NCBI GenBank assembly: GCA_029979505.1
Contig: JAPOHH010000001.1
Coordinates: forward strand, 1-55,033
From: a bacterium
GTDB lineage: Bacteria > Pseudomonadota > Gammaproteobacteria > GCA-002705445 > GCA-002716945
DNA length: 55,033 nucleotides
Reading direction: 5' to 3'
Shown: piece by piece, positions 17,983-27,516 of the stretch
Numbering within the stretch: the first letter of the stretch is position 1
How the letters are laid out: the number at the start of each line of letters is the position of its first letter
Position numbers and translations under genes: made by a program
The notes under the pieces: model-generated
Seen by the model: only the letters and a program-made list of their open reading frames with translations
Databases searched by the model: none
Told to the model about the DNA's origin: nothing

Positions 17983-18799
17983 TTCAAAAGAACTAGTTAA
18001 ACAGCTACGACAAATGACTGGAGCTGGCATCCTCGATTGCAAAAAGTATCTTGATAAAGCAAATAATGATATTGACGAAGCAGTAAAGCTTTTTAGATCA
18101 GAAGCTGGTGTAAAAGCAAATAAAAAAGGATCCAGAATTGCTGCAGAAGGTATAGTCAATTTTTATGAGGATGACGATTCTATATTACTTTTAGAGCTTA
18201 ATTCTGAAACAGATTTTGTTGCACGTGACAGTAATTTTTTATTATTAGCTGACTCTATTGGCAAGAAACTATTACATGACGATTCAGATATTAATATCTT
18301 GTCTGATGATATCACTGCAGCTATTTCTAAATTAGGTGAGAATATTAAACTCAGAAGACATGTCAAAATTTCAAAAAATAATAATGTTTATGGCTACTGT
18401 CATAACAATAAAATAGCATCCTTGGTAGAGCTTAAAAATGATAATGAAAGTTTAGCAAAAGATATATGTATGCAAATTGTCGCTTCAAATCCATTAGCAC
18501 TTGATGAGTCCTCACTTAGTCAGGAATCATTGCAGGCTGAAAAAGAAATATATAAAAATGAACTTGAAAAAATTGACAAAAAAGAGGACATCAAGCGTAA
18601 TATTCTTGATGGTAAAATGAAAAAATTTATCAATGAAAACACCCTATTAAATCAACCTTTTGTTAAAGATCCATCGATTTCATTATCTAGAGTTATTAAA
18701 GATAACGAGATATTATCTTTTGTTCGTTACGAGGTTGGTGAGGGAATTGAGAAGAAAACAGAAGATTTTGCACAAGAAGTTTATAATCAAATAAGTTAA
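17975..18799 (+). CDS. tsf: Translation elongation factor Ts
   Basis: EF-Ts exchanges GDP for GTP on EF-Tu. The N-terminal UBA-like domain has MTGAGILDCKKYL, and the core contact motif TDFVARD lies at residues 79-85, as in E. coli. The 274-aa length is normal. The ATG overlaps rpsB by 8 nt. frr follows after only 9 nt, with no pyrH between them, which departs from the near-universal rpsB-tsf-pyrH-frr order. Confidence 0.97.
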   Translation: MTDSKELVKQLRQMTGAGILDCKKYLDKANNDIDEAVKLFRSEAGVKANKKGSRIAAEGIVNFYEDDDSILLLELNSETDFVARDSNFLLLADSIGKKLLHDDSDINILSDDITAAISKLGENIKLRRHVKISKNNNVYGYCHNNKIASLVELKNDNESLAKDICMQIVASNPLALDESSLSQESLQAEKEIYKNELEKIDKKEDIKRNILDGKMKKFINENTLLNQPFVKDPSISLSRVIKDNEILSFVRYEVGEGIEKKTEDFAQEVYNQIS

Positions 18800-18808
18800 A
18801 CTTATATC

Positions 18809-19366
18809 ATGTTTGATAAGATTAAAGCAGATACTACTTCTACTATGGATAAGAGCATCGATAGCTTTACTTCCACTCTATCAAAAATCAGAGCAGGCAG
18901 ACCTAATCCTAGTATTTTAGATCAGACAACTGTTGATTATTTTGGTACAAACAGTCCCATCAAGCAACTAGCTAATATTACAGTATCTGATGCTTCTACC
19001 ATATCACTAAGCGTTTGGGACAAAAATGCAGTTTCATCTATTGAAAAATCACTACTTGATAGTAATTTAGGAGTGAATCCTGTTGTGAATGGCACAAACA
19101 TTCATATAAAATTTCCTCCACTTACTCAAGAGAGAAGAGCTGATTTGATTAAGATAGTAAAAAAAGAGGGTGAGAGCATTAAAATAACTTTAAGAAATAT
19201 TCGAAGGAATGCAAATACATCAATATCTAATTTAGAGAAAGAAAAACAAATTTCAAAAGATTTTGAACGTGATTATATTATAGAGATTCAGGACCTTACA
19301 GATAAGTACATTAAGATTTCTGATGACATTATTGTGAAAAAAATCGAAGAAATTAGTGAAGTATAA
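18809..19366 (+). CDS. frr: Ribosome recycling factor
   Basis: RRF splits post-termination ribosomes together with EF-G. The family sequence KIRAGRPNPSILDQ is near the N-terminus, and the C-terminal long helices include RNIRRNANTSI. The 185-aa length is exactly typical. It lies 9 nt after tsf and 2 nt before uppS. The tight spacing indicates that it belongs to the same transcript. Confidence 0.97.
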   Translation: MFDKIKADTTSTMDKSIDSFTSTLSKIRAGRPNPSILDQTTVDYFGTNSPIKQLANITVSDASTISLSVWDKNAVSSIEKSLLDSNLGVNPVVNGTNIHIKFPPLTQERRADLIKIVKKEGESIKITLRNIRRNANTSISNLEKEKQISKDFERDYIIEIQDLTDKYIKISDDIIVKKIEEISEV

Positions 19367-19368
19367 AT

Positions 19369-20037
19369 TTGAAACACATTGCATTTATAATGGATGGCAA
19401 TGGTCGTTGGGCCAAATCAATAGGACAGTCAAGACAGCACGGCCATAAAATCGGTTCTTCAAGAGTGTATGAAATTTTTAAAACATGCACGGAGCTAGGA
19501 TGTAATACAGCAACATTTTTTGCTATGAGTAGTGAAAACATGCACAGGAATGATGAAGAAACGGAATTTATATCTCAGTTACTAGAGATTTCAATTAATG
19601 AATATTTTGAAGAGCTAATAAAAAATGAAATTAAGTTCAAAGTGATTGGTGATACATCAATATTATCAGCTGATATTCTACAAGTTATTGAGCATGCAGA
19701 GCATGAAACAGAAAACTTTACTAAATATAAACTAAATATTGCTTATAATTATGGTGGTCAATGGGATATCATTAATTCAGTTAATCGTGCTTTAGCTAAT
19801 AATGAGCCAATAAATCAAAAAACATTATCTAAACATCTGACAACACATAGTGACTATCCAGATCTAATCGTTAGAACAGGAGGGCATAAAAGACTAAGTA
19901 ATTTTATGCTTTGGCAAGCAGCATATAGCGAACTGTACTTTCTAGATATATTATGGCCAGACATATCTCAAGATGACATTAAAAATATTTTCAATGAATA
20001 TGGAAACATTAAAAGGAAGTTTGGGTTAATAACATAA
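19369..20037 (+). CDS. uppS: Undecaprenyl diphosphate synthase (TTG start)
   Basis: UppS condenses isopentenyl diphosphate units onto farnesyl diphosphate to make the C55 carrier for peptidoglycan and LPS. The catalytic motif MDGNGRWA begins at residue 8, with D9 the Mg-binding Asp. The only usable start is TTG at 19369, because an in-frame TGA lies just upstream. The N-terminus is about 15 residues shorter than E. coli. The IPP-binding segment reads RTGGHKRLSNF, with H173 where E. coli has Glu in RTGGEHRISNF; the later Glu in YSELYF is kept. At 222 aa it is short but probably functional. Confidence 0.92.
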   Translation: MKHIAFIMDGNGRWAKSIGQSRQHGHKIGSSRVYEIFKTCTELGCNTATFFAMSSENMHRNDEETEFISQLLEISINEYFEELIKNEIKFKVIGDTSILSADILQVIEHAEHETENFTKYKLNIAYNYGGQWDIINSVNRALANNEPINQKTLSKHLTTHSDYPDLIVRTGGHKRLSNFMLWQAAYSELYFLDILWPDISQDDIKNIFNEYGNIKRKFGLIT

Positions 20038-20849
20038 TGTCCCAGATTTTTAAAAGATCACTTACAGCAATATTTTTTCTTATTGTCTTAACGTCAGTCT
20101 ATTATTATGGAAATAATATATCATTGTTGGCAATAATATATGCCATAACGCTTTTATCTTTTTATGAGTGGACATCAATGGAATCACTCTCTAAGATAAA
20201 GCCAATATTATTTTTCACTCTAATTTTAGTTGTACCTTTCTTTGATATTATTAATATGTATTTTATCTCGTTTTTTTCCTTATGCCTGTGGATATTTTTG
20301 ATAATATATATGCTAATTGATTCAGAACAATTAAAGAAATTAGTTAAGAGATACCATACTTTACTTGGCTTTTTAATATTTTCTATTCTTTTCTTACACT
20401 TAGCTAATCTTTTTCCAATAAGTAATACAATTAATATAAATGATGATTTATTTCATAATAAATTTTATTTTTTAATGCTTGTCTGTTTAATTACTGTTAT
20501 TGATACCAGTGCATATGCAATTGGTAAATCTCTTGGTAAAAATAAGATAGTAAGTAATATTAGTCCAAATAAAACTCTAGAGGGCTATATTGGGTCATAT
20601 ATTCTCTCAATTGTATTCTTTATTATATTTTTTAATACAAATAATATGTCTTGGACAATTAATGATTTAATTTTTCTTAATATTTTCATTTTATTTTCAT
20701 TTTTTGGTGATTTATTCATAAGTCTTGTTAAACGTATATATAAAGCAAAGGACACAGGGACTTTTTTGCCAGGCCATGGAGGAATTCTTGATAGGCTTGA
20801 TAGTTACCTTCCTACGTTACCTGTATATTATATTTGGTTTATGATATGA
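20037..20849 (+). CDS. cdsA: Phosphatidate cytidylyltransferase (CDP-diacylglycerol synthase)
   Basis: CdsA is an integral membrane enzyme that makes CDP-diacylglycerol, the precursor of all phospholipids here. Several hydrophobic helices cover the protein. The C-terminal signature KRIYKAKDTGTFLPGHGG, followed by DRLD, matches the family pattern. The 270-aa length is normal. The ATG overlaps the uppS stop by one base (TAATG) and the stop overlaps the preferred dxr start (ATGA). Confidence 0.95.
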   Translation: MSQIFKRSLTAIFFLIVLTSVYYYGNNISLLAIIYAITLLSFYEWTSMESLSKIKPILFFTLILVVPFFDIINMYFISFFSLCLWIFLIIYMLIDSEQLKKLVKRYHTLLGFLIFSILFLHLANLFPISNTININDDLFHNKFYFLMLVCLITVIDTSAYAIGKSLGKNKIVSNISPNKTLEGYIGSYILSIVFFIIFFNTNNMSWTINDLIFLNIFILFSFFGDLFISLVKRIYKAKDTGTFLPGHGGILDRLDSYLPTLPVYYIWFMI

Positions 20850-22039
20850 AAATGATATCAATACTTGGTAGCACTGGTTCAATTGGAATAAATTCTTTAA
20901 ATGTAATTTCACGATTACCCGAGGAGCTATCCTTATTCGGTATATCATGCTATAAAAACACCGCGCTATTACACAAACAAATTAAGCAATTTAATCCTAA
21001 ATATGCTGTGATAACTGATAGTAAATCTTATAGTGATTTTACAAAAGAACATAGTAATAAAATTAATGATACTCAGATTATATACGGGACAGACGGATTG
21101 AATTTAATTATTTCTGAACCAAGAGTAAGTTCGATTATTGCTGCAATTGTTGGATTTGAATGCATCGGCCCCGTTGTAGAAGCAATTAAATATAACAAGA
21201 CAATTCTGATTGCTAATAAAGAAATTCTTGTATCTGCTGGTGATATTATCATTTCATTACTTAGTAAATCAAAAGCTAAACTTATTCCTATAGATAGTGA
21301 GCACAATGCATTGCTTCAAATTATTTTGTCATCTGGACTTGAATATAAAATTAATGATCAAAACTACTATCAACGAAATATAAAAAAATTAACAATTACT
21401 GCTTCAGGCGGCCCATTCATTAATTTAGATTTAAAAGATTTTAAGAGAATTACTGTCAGCGACGCAATTAAACATCCTACTTGGAAAATGGGAAAAAAAA
21501 TATCTGTTGATTCTGCAACTATGATGAATAAAGGATTAGAAATCATCGAAGCTAAAATACTTTTTAATCTAAATATATCGAACATAACAGCACTTATTCA
21601 TAGAGAGAGTAAAATACATGCACTGGTTGAGTTTTTCGATGGAACAATAATATCTCATATGTCTAATCCAAACATGATGATACCCATATCATACGCTCTG
21701 ACCTTTCCTAAAAGAATCTTTGTTAATAATGACAATGAATTTGACTATACAAATTTTTCATTTGAAGAGATTCCATTAAATAAATTTCCTTGCTATAAAC
21801 TTGCCAGATATGTGGCTGAAACATCAAAAAATTCACCATTAATTCTTAATGCTGCTAACGAAATTAGTGTAGAATACTTCTTAGAAGATAAAATCTCATT
21901 CATGGATATATCTGCCATAGTAGAGCATGTCCTAGAAACTAGTGAATTTGTTGATCACAATGATCTTGAATCACTTATAGATAACGATAGAGAGATAAGA
22001 ATATCTGCAATAAATTATATAAAGCGTAAATATTTATAA
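20846..22039 (+). CDS. dxr: 1-deoxy-D-xylulose 5-phosphate reductoisomerase
   Basis: Dxr catalyses the committed MEP-pathway step to isoprenoids, using NADPH and a divalent metal. The nucleotide-binding motif GSTGSIG is at 8-14. With the ATG at 20846, the metal ligands D150 and E152 (IDSEHNALLQ) take the E. coli numbers, supporting this start over the in-frame TTG at 20834. HPTWKMGKKISVDSATMMNK is also diagnostic. The length from this start is 397 aa. The order uppS-cdsA-dxr-rseP matches what I recall for Pseudomonas rather than E. coli. Confidence 0.96.
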   Translation: MKMISILGSTGSIGINSLNVISRLPEELSLFGISCYKNTALLHKQIKQFNPKYAVITDSKSYSDFTKEHSNKINDTQIIYGTDGLNLIISEPRVSSIIAAIVGFECIGPVVEAIKYNKTILIANKEILVSAGDIIISLLSKSKAKLIPIDSEHNALLQIILSSGLEYKINDQNYYQRNIKKLTITASGGPFINLDLKDFKRITVSDAIKHPTWKMGKKISVDSATMMNKGLEIIEAKILFNLNISNITALIHRESKIHALVEFFDGTIISHMSNPNMMIPISYALTFPKRIFVNNDNEFDYTNFSFEEIPLNKFPCYKLARYVAETSKNSPLILNAANEISVEYFLEDKISFMDISAIVEHVLETSEFVDHNDLESLIDNDREIRISAINYIKRKYL

Positions 22040-22040
22040 T

Positions 22041-23357
22041 ATGGATTTAATCAATAGTATAATTGGCTTTCTAATAGCAATAGGAATATTAGTAACATTC
22101 CATGAATATGGCCACTTTATCATCGCAAGACTTTGCAATGTCAAAGTATTAAAATTTAGTGTCGGTTTTGGAAAACCAATTTTAAAAACTCAAAAAGATA
22201 ATAATTCAACAGAATACTCTCTTTGCATGATTCCTCTTGGCGGTTATGTGCAGATGCTTGAGTCTAAAACTCCAGATGGACAATCTAATGATATTAAACC
22301 CGATGATCAAGAATATTGTTTTGATAATAAGAATGTGTATCAAAGATTTGCGATAGTTGCTGCTGGACCTATTTTCAATCTGATATTAGCAATCATTTTT
22401 TTTACAATGACATATTTAAACGGAATAGGAGGAATAAAACCAACTATTAATATAGATGATAGTGCTGAAAAATTTTTAATTCAATCCGTGAACAATGTTA
22501 ATGTTCAACGATGGCAAGATGTTCGTGTTGAGATTCTAAATAATGTAATGAATGATAAAAATATCACATTATTACTAGCTGATACTCAAAATAATATCCG
22601 TAAATATCGAATTAACTATCAACCATCTATACTTAACATGGAAGGCGACATTATTAAAAACATAGGTATAGACGTTGTATCACCTAATTCTAGTACAATC
22701 ATCGGATCGGTGACTGGCGTAGCTAACAACAAGAATATTCAAATTGATGATAAGATTCTTTCTATTGATGAAAAACCCATAGGAAACTGGAATGATTTTG
22801 TTAGTTATATCCGAAAAAATCCAGATAAAAGTATAAATATTTTAGCAGAAAGAGATAATGAATTAATTTCTTATACTGCTACCATAGTTTCTAAAAATAA
22901 TATTGGTTATCTTGGCGTTTCTCAAAAACCAGATTTATCATCCTATATTAATGTAAGTTACAATATTTCTGATTCTTTTATGAAAGCAATGTACAGTACA
23001 TATGACTATACTATACTTACTTTCAAAATGATTGGTAGACTTGTTACAGGAGAGGCTAACGTAAAAAATTTAAGTGGTCCATTATCTATTGCACAATTTT
23101 CTGGCAAATCACTCGAAATGGGATTATCTTACTTTCTTTTTTTATTAGCAATACTGAGCGTGAGTCTTGGCGTGCTCAACCTTTTGCCTATTCCTATGCT
23201 TGATGGTGGTCATTTAGTTTACTACTCATATGAGATTCTTACTGGTAAAGAATTACCTCAGAATATACAACTTGGAGCACAATTTATCGGTATTGGTCTT
23301 TTGGGATTAATTATGATTATTGCTTTTTATAATGATATTGTAAGAATATTTTCATGA
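22041..23357 (+). CDS. rseP: Site-2 intramembrane zinc metalloprotease
   Basis: RseP cleaves anti-sigma factors and signal peptide remnants within the inner membrane. The zinc-binding HEYGH sits at 21-25 in the first helix, and the third ligand is D388 in LPIPMLDGGH. Two membrane segments near each end enclose periplasmic PDZ-like domains, the second clearer than the first. The 438-aa length is close to E. coli 450. It overlaps bamA by 4 nt. No sigma-E or RseA gene is in the window, so its substrate is not known from context. Confidence 0.95.
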   Translation: MDLINSIIGFLIAIGILVTFHEYGHFIIARLCNVKVLKFSVGFGKPILKTQKDNNSTEYSLCMIPLGGYVQMLESKTPDGQSNDIKPDDQEYCFDNKNVYQRFAIVAAGPIFNLILAIIFFTMTYLNGIGGIKPTINIDDSAEKFLIQSVNNVNVQRWQDVRVEILNNVMNDKNITLLLADTQNNIRKYRINYQPSILNMEGDIIKNIGIDVVSPNSSTIIGSVTGVANNKNIQIDDKILSIDEKPIGNWNDFVSYIRKNPDKSINILAERDNELISYTATIVSKNNIGYLGVSQKPDLSSYINVSYNISDSFMKAMYSTYDYTILTFKMIGRLVTGEANVKNLSGPLSIAQFSGKSLEMGLSYFLFLLAILSVSLGVLNLLPIPMLDGGHLVYYSYEILTGKELPQNIQLGAQFIGIGLLGLIMIIAFYNDIVRIFS

Positions 23358-25687
23358 ATAAAATCTACATCTATTTATTTTGCTTTTTACTCCTACCAGT
23401 AAATGTTCAAGCTAATGATGAGCAAGTGAACTATATCGTGATTGAAGGCAACAAACGGGTAACATCATCTGAGATTATTGATTATTCCGGAATTGAAATT
23501 GGAAAAGTATACACAAAGAATGAAATTTCAGTATTAATAAAGAATTTATTTACTACAAATCTTTTCAAAAATATAAAAATAAATCTAGAGAATAACACTG
23601 CATATATAAATGTAATTGAGAGACCTATAATTTCAAGAATACTTATTGAAGGTAATAGTCTTTTAGAAACAGAGCAAATTATAAACTCATTAAAAAGTAT
23701 AGGAATAGCACAAAGCAAGCCTTATAGTAAGAATTTAGTCGATAAAGTTCAACAAGAGCTTATCAGGTTATATTATGACAATGGCCGATACTCATCATCT
23801 ATGACAATTTCTGAGAATGAATTAGATGGCAACCTAATCCAACTATCACTGCTAATTGATGAAGGAGAAGCTTCAACTATAAAAGAAATAAAAATTATTG
23901 GAAATAATAAATTCTCTGAAAGGCAACTTAAGTCTCTTATAAAATCTGGGCCGAAATATTGGTTCGAAGTATGGTCAGATAAAGATATTTATAATAGTAA
24001 TTTACTCGATCAAGATATTGAAGCCATAAGAGATTATTATTTTAATCGTGGATATGCAAAATTTAGAATTGTTTCAAAACAAGTTAACTTATCAAATAAT
24101 AAAGAAGATATATATATAACATTATCAATAGACGAAGGCCAACTTTTTAAATTTGGAACAATTAAAGCTTATGGCTTAGAAAAGTTCACATCCGAAGTTT
24201 ATAATAATGTTTTCTCATTCAACCTCAAACCAAATTCAATTTTCTCTAGGTCACAAATAGAATCTACAAAAAGTAGTATTGAGTTTCTTTTGGGTGAAGA
24301 AGGTTATGCTTTTCCAGAGATTAGCTATAATCCAGTTTTTAGGGATAACTCAAATTATGTTGACATAACATTCAATATAAATACTAAGAAAAAATCATTT
24401 GTTAGAAGAATTAATATAAAAGGTAACACTAAAACAAATGATGAAGTTTACAGAAGAGAGCTCAGACAATTTGAATCATCTTTATATTCAGAAAAAAATA
24501 TTAACAGATCAAAAATACGTCTTCAACGTCTTAAATATGTAAATCAGGTTGATGTTGAGAAAAAAATAGTTGATGAGTCATTAGGTCTAGTTGATATAAA
24601 CTTTTTATTAGAGGAAACCCAATCTGGTGAGTTTAAAGTTGGTGCAGGTTATTCTGATTCTTCTGGTGCAATCTTTAATATCAAAGTTCAACAAGATAAC
24701 TTTTTAGGTAAAGGAAATAATGTAGCCCTTGATTTAGAGAAAAGTGCATATAAAAAATTGATTCGTTACCGTAATACAGATCCTTATTACACTAATGATG
24801 GGATATCAAAATCAACTAGTTTGGTCTTTAGTGAAACTGATGTATCATCAACATCAACCGCAGCATATATATCTGATACAATCGCTTATGGTGTCAATTA
24901 CTCTATACCAATATCAGAAACTAGGTCATATGGATATGGCGCAGAGTTGGTATTTACAGATTACACTACTACCATAGGCTCACCAGCTAATGTCACAGAC
25001 TTTATAAATAAGCATGGAAATACGCATTTAGGTTTCGTATTTAATGCTAATCTCGTTGAAGATAATAGAGATAGAACTGTTTACGCATCAATTGGGAACA
25101 GGCAGTCTCTAGTTGGTAATTTTTATTTACCTCCTGATTTAGATTATTCATACGCATCCTTGATTTATAAAGGAGAATACAATACGCCATATAAATTAAA
25201 CTTTGTTGATATGTTTGATTGGAACACGGTATTTACCATTAAACCTCAAATAGGCATTGGAGTTGGACTTTTAGGCTCATCATCGCTACCTTTTCATGAT
25301 AAATTCTTCGCAGGAGGTGACTCAACGGTCAGAGGATTTGATTCAAATAGTCTTGGTCCTCTCAGAGCAGCAAACTGTACTGCAAAAACCTGCGACGCTA
25401 TTGGAGGAGATTTTATGGTAGCACTACAAAATAATTGGGTATTTCCTCCTCCACCTTTTTTAGGTCAGGATAAAAGAATATTTAGAGGATCCTTATTTTT
25501 AGATATCGGTAATGTGTTTGAAGATATCTCTGATTTTAGTTATAGTGAACTCAGAGGCAGTTATGGTGTCCAATTTAATTTTAGAACGCCAGTAGGAGCT
25601 GTTGCTATGGGATTTGTTGATACATTTAAGTCAAAAACTGGCGATGATACTAAACCTATAATATTTTCACTTGGAGGTGCTTTCTAA
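23354..25687 (+). CDS. bamA: Outer membrane beta-barrel assembly protein BamA
   Basis: BamA is the central pore protein of the machine that inserts outer-membrane proteins. A signal peptide ends near VQA-ND (residue 20). Five POTRA repeats cover about 25-420, followed by the 16-strand barrel. The conserved VRGF of the barrel loop is at 659-662, and two cysteines, C675 and C680, lie in the same extracellular loop as the disulfide in E. coli BamA. The chain ends in a terminal Phe. The 777-aa length is normal. Overlaps of 4 nt with rseP and 1 nt with skp indicate coupling. Confidence 0.97.
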   Translation: MNKIYIYLFCFLLLPVNVQANDEQVNYIVIEGNKRVTSSEIIDYSGIEIGKVYTKNEISVLIKNLFTTNLFKNIKINLENNTAYINVIERPIISRILIEGNSLLETEQIINSLKSIGIAQSKPYSKNLVDKVQQELIRLYYDNGRYSSSMTISENELDGNLIQLSLLIDEGEASTIKEIKIIGNNKFSERQLKSLIKSGPKYWFEVWSDKDIYNSNLLDQDIEAIRDYYFNRGYAKFRIVSKQVNLSNNKEDIYITLSIDEGQLFKFGTIKAYGLEKFTSEVYNNVFSFNLKPNSIFSRSQIESTKSSIEFLLGEEGYAFPEISYNPVFRDNSNYVDITFNINTKKKSFVRRINIKGNTKTNDEVYRRELRQFESSLYSEKNINRSKIRLQRLKYVNQVDVEKKIVDESLGLVDINFLLEETQSGEFKVGAGYSDSSGAIFNIKVQQDNFLGKGNNVALDLEKSAYKKLIRYRNTDPYYTNDGISKSTSLVFSETDVSSTSTAAYISDTIAYGVNYSIPISETRSYGYGAELVFTDYTTTIGSPANVTDFINKHGNTHLGFVFNANLVEDNRDRTVYASIGNRQSLVGNFYLPPDLDYSYASLIYKGEYNTPYKLNFVDMFDWNTVFTIKPQIGIGVGLLGSSSLPFHDKFFAGGDSTVRGFDSNSLGPLRAANCTAKTCDAIGGDFMVALQNNWVFPPPPFLGQDKRIFRGSLFLDIGNVFEDISDFSYSELRGSYGVQFNFRTPVGAVAMGFVDTFKSKTGDDTKPIIFSLGGAF

Positions 25688-26187
25688 TGTTAAAAAAATT
25701 AATTATTTTATCTTTATTTTTTGTTTGTTTAGCTTCAACTACTACTTATGCAGAAACAAAAATTGGTGTTGTTAAACTAGATGTACTGTTTAAAGAGATA
25801 CCAATTTATAAAGAATCGCAGAATAATTTAAAAAAGGAATTCAAACCAAAAGCTGATGAATTAAAAAAAATTGAAACATCATGGAACAAACTTAATGATG
25901 ATTACTTAAAAAATGAAAGGGTAATGTCAAAAAACGATAGAAAAGAAAAAATTAAAGAAATTAATGAAACTGAACAGAAATTTAGAAACAAGCAGCAGAA
26001 ACTTCAACAAGAACTTCAAGCTAAGCAGAATTCAGAATTACAACGAATAAGAATAATAGTTGAAAAAGCTATAAATGAGTACGCTGAAAAAAATGATTAT
26101 GACTTAATACTTAGAGCTGATGGAACCACTTTATTTGCTAAAAAATATGTAGATATTACCCAAGATATAATTAACGTACTAAACTAA
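25687..26187 (+). CDS. skp: Periplasmic OmpH/Skp-family chaperone
   Basis: Skp trimers hold unfolded outer-membrane proteins in the periplasm on their way to BamA. A signal peptide of about 22 residues ends at TYA-ET. A long Lys/Glu/Gln-rich coiled coil follows (about 45-120), forming the tentacle arms. The C-terminal YDLILRADGTTLFAKKYVDIT is typical of the family. The 166-aa length matches. The position between bamA and lpxD is the standard one. Sequence conservation is low, as usual for Skp. Confidence 0.92.
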   Translation: MLKKLIILSLFFVCLASTTTYAETKIGVVKLDVLFKEIPIYKESQNNLKKEFKPKADELKKIETSWNKLNDDYLKNERVMSKNDRKEKIKEINETEQKFRNKQQKLQQELQAKQNSELQRIRIIVEKAINEYAEKNDYDLILRADGTTLFAKKYVDITQDIINVLN

Positions 26188-26188
26188 T

Positions 26189-27079
26189 ATGAAGCTTGCT
26201 AAGGCTTATAATTCTTCTGAACTATGCACAGTCATAGATGCTGTAAGCGAATCTAATAATAATCAATTATTTGATACTATTTCTACTTTATCTAATCCAT
26301 TTCCTAACTCTCTGGGTTTTATTACCACGGATACAACTAATCATGATTTGTCTCAATTTAGTGGCTTGATTGTGAGCAAAAACTTTAATCAGTCTATTAG
26401 TGATAAAATTCAACTTTTTAGATGTCAAAATGTGATGCATTCAGTTAGTATGCTGTTAGAAAAAATATCTATTCATTCAAATTATGTATCTCTTGAAAAC
26501 TTTAATAATGTTACCGTTGGAGAAAATGTATCTATAGGAAAAAACTGTACTCTATATCCTGGTGTTTTTATAAATCATAATACTATCATAGGCGATAATG
26601 TAATAATTCATCCAAATGCCGTTATTGGTTCTGATGGTTTTGGACTATACAAAGTTAATGGAAACTGGAAAAAAATCACACATGCAGGTTCTGTAGTAAT
26701 TGAAGATAATGTAGAAATTGGATCTGGCACTACAGTAGATAGAGGATTAATAGACAATACTATATTAAAAAATAACTGCAAGATTGATAACCTCGTTCAT
26801 ATTGCACATAATGTTGTCATTGGAAATAATACAGCTATAGCAGCATGTACTGGTATTGCTGGCAGTACAGTAATTGGAAGTAATTGTACTATAGGTGGTG
26901 GTACTGGTATCAATGGGCATATATCTATATGTGATAACGTTCATGTTCATGGTATGTCCATGATAACCAAATCTATCAAATCTGAAGGTCAATATGCATC
27001 TGCAATGGCTGCGGATAGTGTTCGTAATTGGAGAAAAAATCAAGTATTATTCAGAAATCTTTATAAAAAAAATAGGTAA
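26189..27079 (+). CDS. lpxD: UDP-3-acyl-glucosamine N-acyltransferase
   Basis: LpxD adds the N-linked hydroxyacyl chain to UDP-acyl-glucosamine in lipid A synthesis. An N-terminal uridine-binding domain of about 105 residues is followed by a left-handed beta-helix of hexapeptide repeats. The likely catalytic His is H207 in HIAHNVVIG. At 296 aa it is about 45 residues shorter than E. coli LpxD, partly through loss of most of the C-terminal helical extension. If the neighbouring GnnAB pair is correct, its substrate would carry an amide-linked rather than ester-linked 3-acyl chain. Confidence 0.94.
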   Translation: MKLAKAYNSSELCTVIDAVSESNNNQLFDTISTLSNPFPNSLGFITTDTTNHDLSQFSGLIVSKNFNQSISDKIQLFRCQNVMHSVSMLLEKISIHSNYVSLENFNNVTVGENVSIGKNCTLYPGVFINHNTIIGDNVIIHPNAVIGSDGFGLYKVNGNWKKITHAGSVVIEDNVEIGSGTTVDRGLIDNTILKNNCKIDNLVHIAHNVVIGNNTAIAACTGIAGSTVIGSNCTIGGGTGINGHISICDNVHVHGMSMITKSIKSEGQYASAMAADSVRNWRKNQVLFRNLYKKNR

Positions 27080-27084
27080 TTTAT

Positions 27085-27516
27085 ATGAATATCCAAAATT
27101 ATTTGCCACACCGTTTCCCGTTTTTGCTTATTGATAAGGTAATAGAGCTAAATAAAAATAAATCAATCATTGCTCAGAAAAATGTAAGTAACAATGAACC
27201 ATTCTTTCAAGGACACTTTCCTAATTATCCCGTATTTCCTGGTGTACTATTATTAGAATCAATGGCACAAGCGACTGCAATTCTAGATGTTGAAAGTAAC
27301 AACAGAGATATGACAAATCAGTTATATTATTTCGTAGGTGTAGATAAAGCACGATTTAAGAAGCAAGTGATGCCTGGTGACATTGTTATTATTAATGCCT
27401 CACTTATACAAAGTAAAAGTGATATACATAAATTTTCAGCTGAATGTAGTGTTGATGATAAAATTGTATGTACAGCCGACCTGATTGGCGCAGTAAGATC
27501 AAAAAATGATTCATAA
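27085..27516 (+). CDS. fabZ: 3-hydroxyacyl-ACP dehydratase
   Basis: FabZ dehydrates 3-hydroxyacyl-ACP in fatty acid elongation and competes with LpxA and LpxD for hydroxyacyl-ACP. The hot-dog fold active site is visible as H44 (FFQGHFP) and E58 (LLLESMAQ). The 143-aa length is standard. It lies 5 nt after lpxD and overlaps lpxA by 11 nt, the classic lpxD-fabZ-lpxA order. Confidence 0.97.
   Translation: MNIQNYLPHRFPFLLIDKVIELNKNKSIIAQKNVSNNEPFFQGHFPNYPVFPGVLLLESMAQATAILDVESNNRDMTNQLYYFVGVDKARFKKQVMPGDIVIINASLIQSKSDIHKFSAECSVDDKIVCTADLIGAVRSKNDS

Noticed and set aside
20834-20845. TTG at 20834 as the dxr start
   Set aside because: ATG 20846 gives the E. coli-equivalent numbering of D150/E152 and forms a typical ATGA overlap with cdsA.
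26765-27043. Minus-strand open frame inside lpxD
   Set aside because: Its Thr/Asn/Ile-rich repeats mirror the hexapeptide repeats of lpxD on the opposite strand.
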